Source: Chryseobacterium sp.
Lineage (GTDB): Bacteria > Bacteroidota > Bacteroidia > Flavobacteriales > Weeksellaceae
Assembly: GCA_003852805.1 (NCBI GenBank)
Contig: RDDY01000313.1
Span: 1 to 7,640 of the forward strand
Direction: 5' to 3'
Length of the DNA: 7,640 nt
Shown one piece after another: positions 1 to 4,823 of this stretch (positions are counted from its first letter, which is position 1; every line of letters begins with the position of its first letter). Below the pieces are notes generated by a model. That model worked only from the letters and a program-made list of their open reading frames with translations. It ran no database searches and was not told the origin of the DNA. The position numbers and the translations under genes were made by a program.

Positions 1-94
1 CAATCCGTCGTACGACCATCGTGTTATAGATGGAGCGCTGGCCTCGCAGTTTTTAACAGCGATCAAGAAAAATCTGGAAAACTACAGTTCGTAA
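1..94 (+). CDS. 2-oxo acid dehydrogenase E2 component (dihydrolipoyl acyltransferase), C-terminal end only
   Basis: This is the 3' end of a gene that enters from the left; base 1 is the last base of a split codon, 30 complete codons follow from base 2, and TAA is at 92-94. The translated tail contains SYDHRVIDGALASQFL, which carries the DHRxxDG signature of the E2 catalytic domain. In that family the His (codon 17-19) and the Asp (codon 29-31) take part in acyl transfer between the lipoyl arm and CoA. E2 forms the cytosolic core of pyruvate, 2-oxoglutarate or branched-chain 2-oxo acid dehydrogenase complexes. Lipoyl and E1/E3-binding domains lie outside the window, so I cannot tell which complex this belongs to. 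The last codons overlap the 3' end of the convergent nuclease gene by 13 nt. Family assignment is firm; substrate is unknown. Confidence 0.85.
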   Translation, partial: NPSYDHRVIDGALASQFLTAIKKNLENYSS

Positions 95-2826
95 CTTGCC
101 TTTACGGTTTCTACAAAATCCACCGAAGGATCCAAAATCTCGGCGATCAATGTTCTGACTGACATCAGGGCAAGATGCAAATTGTCCAACGAAATATCTT
201 GGATCTGCTCCATTGTCAGAAACGACGGACCCGACGACGGATTGACAAAACTCCAAATGCCGCAATAAATAAAGTTATCCGCAAAGTCGCTGCCGCTTAA
301 AGCGCAGTATGCGTAGACGGAAAGCTGAAGCTGTTGCTTGCGCTCACTCTTGCAAAGCAGACGCGTGATATCAGCGGTTTTATTCCCGAGCCCGACATCC
401 AACTTCTCCGCAGACCCCGTTTTGTAATCCAAAATGCGCAACTTGCCGTCTACTCTGTCGATGCGGTCAGCAAAGCCATAAAGGGTAACGGAACGGCCGT
501 CGTCCAACAATAAATCGGCGGTCAGATTTCTTTCCAAATCGATAATTTCCAAAACGCTGCCGCTTCTGACCAAATCGATATCCACACCGATAATCGCACG
601 CACCGCCCGCAGTGCCATGGATTTATAGATGAAGTTCATGCCGCGCTTGTAGTAGTCGGGCGTATGTTGCAATCGTTCCACTATTACACGATCCATCGCA
701 GCATCAACGTCTAAAAGCAACCGTTGCAGATCGGCCTCGTTAGGTTGTTTGCCTTTCAGCGTATCGTAAAGTTCCTGCAAAACGTAGTGTACCAAGTTGC
801 CAAAGTTGCGCGACGAGAGCTCTTCTTCCATCTCATCGGGTTCTTTTGCGCTCAGGATGTAATTGAGATAAAACTCCGCCGGATCATAAAGATAACTGAT
901 CAGGTGCGACGGCGACACCCGTTTTTGCCATTCGGCCAAGCGTTGGATCACACTGTCGTTTTTAACAAAACGCTTGAGCTCTGAAGCCAACGGCTCGGAA
1001 TTGCTGCTGATGACAAAACGTTTTATCCGGTGGTTGCTTTCCATTTCCATCTGCGTGATAAAGCGACTTTTTTCTCCCGTATTGGCACCAGACGTCAACC
1101 CGTTGTACATTATATAAACGTTCTGCGCTTCTTGTATCAGCCGATAAAAATGGTAGGCGAAGATAGAGTCGTTTTCCAAGAAAGTATTGAGCCCGAAATT
1201 TCTGCGGATATCATACGGGATGTACGTATTTTCGGATCGGCCCAACGGAAGTTTTCCCTCATTCGCCGACAGCAAGATAACATTAGGGAAATTGAGCAAG
1301 CGCGTCTCCAGCAAACCCATTACCTGCAAACCCGTCAGAGGCTCTCCTTCAAAGTCGATGGCTTCTGTATTGACCAATTGGCTGACAAGCGATTCCAGCG
1401 TTTCCATGGCAATATGGGCGTCGCGATCGCGCGCCAAATTGAGCAGTGTTCGGAAGGCATTCTCGAAGATGGAAATATTCTCGTACTGCACGTCTTGAAT
1501 GTCCATCTCTTTTTGGCTTTGACAAAAGCCGATCAAAAGTTCCAAATACTCAGCGGCACTTTTCGGTTTCAAGAATATGGAATAGAAGCTGACCTTACCG
1601 AGCCATTCTTCCAAAATCTTAAACGAAATGTAGACAAGATTCCGCCGCTCTACTTCTTGCAAAAAAGCCGTAATGATTTGACGGTCTTCGTCACTGTTCA
1701 TCAGTTCTTCCAATACGGGCAGCAGATCACCGTAATAATAGGCTGTCCTGCCCCGCTCCAACTGTTTCTGCAAATAAAAAAGCTTGCGAAAAATAATGCT
1801 GTATGAAAGGTTCTTCAACGGGAAGCCCATCGTGATATTCAAAGAACCGGTTTCTTCCGAGAGGCTTTCCAGTGCCGATGGCAACAGATTTTCATCCAAC
1901 AATACTACTGCCGTGTTGTCCAAGATTTCTTTTTGCTCGGCGGCCGTATGATCGGCGGTCAACTCTTTTAATATTTGCGGCAAGAACTTGGCCTGCGTCA
2001 CATTGCCCGAAGCTTCGTAGGTGCAAATGCTTTTCGGCTTGTTAAAGCTGTCATGTATCCAACGGAACGGACGGTGCTCGTTAAACTCTTTCCAATCTTT
2101 GTATCTGCGCAAAAATTTACCCGCCTCTTGGCGCGTGTCGTCCATATAGTATTCGTCGGCTTGGAAGAGCACCTCTGCGTTTTCCCACTGCATCAGCGTG
2201 CGCATGAGTTGTTCCTCGGCCGGCGCAATGGCGTTGAAACCGCAAAAGATATACTTAACCGTAGCCTTGCGCGCAAAATCTTCGGTCTTGGCGGCCACTT
2301 TGCGATGAATCATTCCGTCTGTTGCCCAGTTCTTTTCGTCGAGTTTGCGTTGCAACTCAGGCAGGAAAACGTTCATTTTTTGCCAAAAGTCAAGGTTGCG
2401 CCGGCGTGGAGATTCATCCAAGATTTCGCCCCAGTTGCGGATGCGTTCTTCATCCAGCATGTATTCCAGCACCGCTTTGTCGCTGTCCGCAAACTTCAGC
2501 ATATCGTCCCAGTCCGCCGCTACCGTGGGGAACCATTTCAGGAAAGATTGCAACTCTTCGGCAGGATCCACGGTTTTGAAAACCTCGTAAGCAAAGAACC
2601 ACAACGCCACGCCCTTCAGCCGCGTCACGCCGGCAATCTGCTCCAGCAATTCTTCTATCGTCATAAACTTTGGCAGGAATCCTTGGTACTTTCTTTCTTC
2701 CAGAATTTGACGAAAAAAAATAGCGGGGCGCTTGCCCGGCATTATAATATGGATGTCTCGCAAATCCGATGTCGACCGGAAAATCTCGTCCAAGACATCG
2801 TGCAGAAAACAGTTGCGCTTTCTCAT
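82..2826 (-). CDS. AddB-like PD-(D/E)XK nuclease family protein (914 aa), lacking Fe-S cysteines
   Basis: This is a large protein with an inactive-helicase-like body and a C-terminal RecB-type nuclease domain, resembling the AddB subunit of AddAB-type recombination nucleases, which resect double-strand breaks in the cytoplasm with a UvrD-like partner. Visible nuclease motifs are GNLVH (H680), a probable motif Glu near residue 765, GFADRID (D787, D790), ILDYKTG (D800, K802) and QLSVY (Q834 to Y838). Near the N-terminus, IIMPGKRPAIFFRQIL (28-43) sits where AddB proteins carry their P-loop or its remnant, but no GxxGxGKT is present, so ATPase activity is unlikely. The segment LISYLYDPAEFYL (642-653) has Asp648 where canonical AddB has its first Fe-S Cys, and the protein ends about where the other three cysteines are expected. 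The start ATG overlaps the rsmG stop (ATGA), and an AAAGG lies 9 nt upstream. The stop is TAG. The AddA partner is not in the window. The AddB-like role is inferred; the nuclease fold is clear. Confidence 0.88.
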   Translation of the reverse strand: MRKRNCFLHDVLDEIFRSTSDLRDIHIIMPGKRPAIFFRQILEERKYQGFLPKFMTIEELLEQIAGVTRLKGVALWFFAYEVFKTVDPAEELQSFLKWFPTVAADWDDMLKFADSDKAVLEYMLDEERIRNWGEILDESPRRRNLDFWQKMNVFLPELQRKLDEKNWATDGMIHRKVAAKTEDFARKATVKYIFCGFNAIAPAEEQLMRTLMQWENAEVLFQADEYYMDDTRQEAGKFLRRYKDWKEFNEHRPFRWIHDSFNKPKSICTYEASGNVTQAKFLPQILKELTADHTAAEQKEILDNTAVVLLDENLLPSALESLSEETGSLNITMGFPLKNLSYSIIFRKLFYLQKQLERGRTAYYYGDLLPVLEELMNSDEDRQIITAFLQEVERRNLVYISFKILEEWLGKVSFYSIFLKPKSAAEYLELLIGFCQSQKEMDIQDVQYENISIFENAFRTLLNLARDRDAHIAMETLESLVSQLVNTEAIDFEGEPLTGLQVMGLLETRLLNFPNVILLSANEGKLPLGRSENTYIPYDIRRNFGLNTFLENDSIFAYHFYRLIQEAQNVYIMYNGLTSGANTGEKSRFITQMEMESNHRIKRFVISSNSEPLASELKRFVKNDSVIQRLAEWQKRVSPSHLISYLYDPAEFYLNYILSAKEPDEMEEELSSRNFGNLVHYVLQELYDTLKGKQPNEADLQRLLLDVDAAMDRVIVERLQHTPDYYKRGMNFIYKSMALRAVRAIIGVDIDLVRSGSVLEIIDLERNLTADLLLDDGRSVTLYGFADRIDRVDGKLRILDYKTGSAEKLDVGLGNKTADITRLLCKSERKQQLQLSVYAYCALSGSDFADNFIYCGIWSFVNPSSGPSFLTMEQIQDISLDNLHLALMSVRTLIAEILDPSVDFVETVKASYEL

Positions 2827-3455
2827 TTTATGTGGCCTTTGGAAATGTAAACCACTTTTTTACTGTCGAAGAATTCCTCATCGAAGAATTTACTCAGATC
2901 GAATATCTCGGATTTGATGCCCGCCAATTCTTCGGCCAAATCACCGCCTTTCAGATAAAGTACGCCGTTGTGTTTCGGGTTGAAATTTTCTTTCAAGAAT
3001 TTCCCCCGGAGCCAAGACAAGAATACAGGCATCTGCGTCACCGCGCGGCTGACCACAAAATGATATTTCTCCGTCAACTGTTCGGCCCTGCCGTGTACGG
3101 CCGTTACATTATCGAGTCCGAGCGCTGATGATACTTCTTTGACAACAGTGATCTTTTTGCCGATGCCATCGATCAAAGTAAAATCTGATTCGGGGAATAA
3201 AATGGCAAGCGGAATTCCGGGAAAACCGCCGCCGGTGCCGATGTCCAAGACCCGCGTAGCCGGCGCAAACGCCATCACCTTTGCAATCCCCAACGAATGC
3301 AAAATGTGTTTCTCGTACAGCGCATCGATGTCCTTGCGCGAGATCACGTTTATTTTGCTGTTCCAGTCGCGGTACAAATCTCCCAACCGGTCAAACTGCT
3401 GTTGTTGCTTTTCGGAAATTTCGGGAAAGTATTTGAGAATGAGTTCGGTCGACAT
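2823..3455 (-). CDS. rsmG: 16S rRNA (guanine-N7)-methyltransferase RsmG (GidB)
   Basis: The 210-residue product has the usual length of RsmG, the cytosolic SAM-dependent enzyme that makes m7G527 (E. coli numbering) in the 530 loop of 16S rRNA. Motifs appear in family order: WNSKINVISRKD (31-42) in the N-terminal segment, the glycine-rich SAM loop VLDIGTGGGFPGIPLAI (69-85), LIDGIGKK with D96 at the ribose-binding position, GRAE (122-125), VVSRAV (134-139) and VLYLKGGDL (165-173). The C-terminus is acidic and Phe-rich (FFDEEFFD) and then KK. It is first in a leftward pair with the AddB-like nuclease, with a 4-nt ATGA overlap. The chosen ATG sits 17 nt downstream of a perfect TATTTTTG box on the same strand; no strong Shine-Dalgarno sequence is visible, as is common in Bacteroidota. 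No missing key residue was noticed. Confidence 0.96.
   Translation of the reverse strand: MSTELILKYFPEISEKQQQQFDRLGDLYRDWNSKINVISRKDIDALYEKHILHSLGIAKVMAFAPATRVLDIGTGGGFPGIPLAILFPESDFTLIDGIGKKITVVKEVSSALGLDNVTAVHGRAEQLTEKYHFVVSRAVTQMPVFLSWLRGKFLKENFNPKHNGVLYLKGGDLAEELAGIKSEIFDLSKFFDEEFFDSKKVVYISKGHIK
2836..2840 (-). promoter_or_regulatory. Possible ribosome binding site for the AddB-like gene
   Basis: On the minus strand AAAGG lies inside the last codons of rsmG, 9 nt before the nuclease ATG. It is a partial Shine-Dalgarno match at a normal distance. Together with the ATGA stop/start overlap it would fit translational coupling. Because the same bases encode Ser-Lys-Gly of RsmG, and Shine-Dalgarno use is weak in Bacteroidota, the match may be coincidental. 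Confidence 0.3.
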
Positions 3456-3472
3456 CGCAAAAAAATTTGTCG

Positions 3473-3480
3473 CAAAAATA
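3473..3480 (-). promoter_or_regulatory. Candidate -7 promoter box for rsmG and the AddB-like gene
   Basis: On the minus strand TATTTTTG is a perfect match to the TAnnTTTG -7 consensus of the Bacteroidota primary sigma factor. It ends 17 nt before the rsmG ATG, implying a leader of about 10 nt. I see no TTG/TTTG -33 element at the usual 17-23 bp spacing, so the call rests on the -7 box and its position alone. The local sequence is A/T-rich, which raises the chance of a random match. Confidence 0.33.
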
Positions 3481-3597
3481 ACAAATAATGCGGTGGTTCG
3501 TGCATGGCTGCTTCTGTCAAGCCATCGTCAATAATTCTGCAATTGCTGCCCAATGTTTTATCCGTAAACGACGGCGCCGCGTATGCCGCTAAAGTTC

Positions 3598-3605
3598 TAT
3601 CTTTG
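3598..3605 (+). promoter_or_regulatory. Candidate -7 promoter box for the aminotransferase and M16 peptidase genes
   Basis: TATCTTTG matches the Bacteroidota -7 consensus TAnnTTTG exactly and ends 20 nt before the aminotransferase ATG at 3626, implying a leader of roughly 13-15 nt. The expected -33 TTG is absent; that stretch (about 3570-3580) is G+C-rich and contains the palindrome CGGCGCCG. No clear Shine-Dalgarno sequence follows; GAAAG at 3609-3613 is the nearest purine run. Confidence 0.38.
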
Positions 3606-3625
3606 TTTGAAAGCTATATTCAACT

Positions 3626-4819
3626 ATGAACAAATACTCCGACCGTCTGCAGCGCCTCAGCTATTCGCAGACGTTTGTGATGTCCAACAAGGCGCGGGAA
3701 ATGAAAGCCGCGGGAATCGACGTGATCAGCCTGACATTGGGCGAACCGGATTTCGATGTGCCGGCCAACATCAAACAGGCAGCCATCGACGCGATCCACG
3801 AGAATTACAGCCATTATTCGCCCGTGCCCGGCTTCTTGGAACTGCGGCAGGCCATCGCCCACAAACTGAAGCGCGATAACAATCTGGAATACAAACCACA
3901 ACAAATAGTGGTTTCCAACGGTGCGAAGCAATCTATTTTGAATGTGCTGGCAGCCATTATAAACGACGGCGACGAGGTGATTCTGCCCGCACCGTATTGG
4001 GTCAGCTACCACGAGATGGTGAAGATGATGGGCGGCAAGAGCGTTTTTATAGAAACGAGCATAGAAGACGATTATAAGATGACCGCAGCGCAACTGCAAG
4101 CGGCGATCACGCCGAAAACCAAGGCTGTTCTTTACAGTTCGCCGTGCAATCCTTCGGGCAGTTATTACACCCGCGCAGAGTTGAAGGCGATTGCAGAGGT
4201 GATTGCCAAACATCCGCAGATCACCGTTATCTCAGATGAAATCTACGAGTACATCAACTACGACGGCGAGCATGTAAGCATTGCCGAGTTCCCCGAAGTA
4301 TATGAACAAGTGGCCGTGATCAACGGTATGAGCAAGGCTTTTGCCATGACCGGTTGGCGCATCGGCTATTCTGCCTCCCCCGAATGGTTGTCCGGCGCCT
4401 GCGAAAAAATCCAAGGCCAAATGACGAGCGGAGCAAATACGGTAGCGCAGCGCGCCTCGATTGTCGGCTTAAACACAGATCCCGCCGAGTACCGTTACAT
4501 GATCGATAGCTTCCGCGAGCGCAGAGATCTTGTGTACAATTTGCTTTTGGAAATCCCGGGTCTGAAGGTAAATCTGCCGAAAGCGGCGTTCTATTTCTTT
4601 GTAGATATCACGCATTACTTAGGGAAAGAATTGGCGGGTAAGCTTATCAAAGATTCCGATGATTTTGCTATGTTTCTTTTAGAACAGGCTCAGGTGGCTT
4701 GCGTGGGCGGCGTTTCGTTTGGCGACCCCAGCAGCATTCGTTTCTCATACGCTGCATCAGAGGCAGATCTTCGCACGGCAATGCAACGCATCAAAGATTG
4801 TTTGATCCAATACTCCTAA
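3626..4819 (+). CDS. PLP-dependent class I aminotransferase, aspartate aminotransferase type (subgroup Ib-like)
   Basis: The 397-residue protein has the usual length of bacterial aspartate aminotransferases of the Ib group, which exchange amino groups between aspartate and 2-oxoglutarate in the cytosol; some members also use prephenate. Fold-type I landmarks are in order: SLTLGEPDFDVP (35-46), SNGAKQ (97-102), PAPYWVSY (121-128, with W125 positioned to stack on the cofactor), SSPCNPSG (171-178, N175), VISDEIYE (201-208, with D204 pairing with the pyridine N and Y207 with the cofactor O3'), GMSKAFAMTGWRIGY (234-248, Schiff-base K237 and phosphate-binding R245), and SIRFSYA (370-376, R372 for the substrate alpha-carboxylate). 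All key residues are present, so it should be active. It heads a rightward unit with the M16 peptidase gene, which starts 4 nt after the TAA. The exact substrate cannot be read from the sequence; alternatives are other class I aminotransferases with overlapping specificity. Confidence 0.92.
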   Translation: MNKYSDRLQRLSYSQTFVMSNKAREMKAAGIDVISLTLGEPDFDVPANIKQAAIDAIHENYSHYSPVPGFLELRQAIAHKLKRDNNLEYKPQQIVVSNGAKQSILNVLAAIINDGDEVILPAPYWVSYHEMVKMMGGKSVFIETSIEDDYKMTAAQLQAAITPKTKAVLYSSPCNPSGSYYTRAELKAIAEVIAKHPQITVISDEIYEYINYDGEHVSIAEFPEVYEQVAVINGMSKAFAMTGWRIGYSASPEWLSGACEKIQGQMTSGANTVAQRASIVGLNTDPAEYRYMIDSFRERRDLVYNLLLEIPGLKVNLPKAAFYFFVDITHYLGKELAGKLIKDSDDFAMFLLEQAQVACVGGVSFGDPSSIRFSYAASEADLRTAMQRIKDCLIQYS

Positions 4820-4823
4820 TACA

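Noticed and set aside
1..300. Looked for an intrinsic terminator between the convergent E2 and nuclease genes.
   Set aside because: The genes overlap by 13 nt and I found no G+C-rich stem followed by a T-run on either strand near the stops.
1030..2850. Two long plus-strand open frames (1030-1806, 258 codons; 1975-2850, 291 codons) opposite the nuclease gene.
   Set aside because: They lie fully antisense to a gene with clear family motifs over its whole length, show no recognisable motif of their own, and are rich in Arg, Gln, His and Phe as expected from reading a real gene backwards.
3350..3553. A 67-codon minus-strand open frame running through the rsmG start.
   Set aside because: It overlaps the N-terminal coding part of rsmG in another frame and has no supporting motif; the rsmG start and family match explain the region.
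3572..3579. Palindrome CGGCGCCG upstream of the aminotransferase.
   Set aside because: Eight bases of self-complementary G+C-rich sequence is too short to call an operator or terminator; no U-run follows.
3620..4213. A 197-codon minus-strand open frame opposite the aminotransferase, and a shorter one at 4232-4420.
   Set aside because: The opposite strand encodes all expected PLP aminotransferase motifs across the same bases; these are shadow frames.
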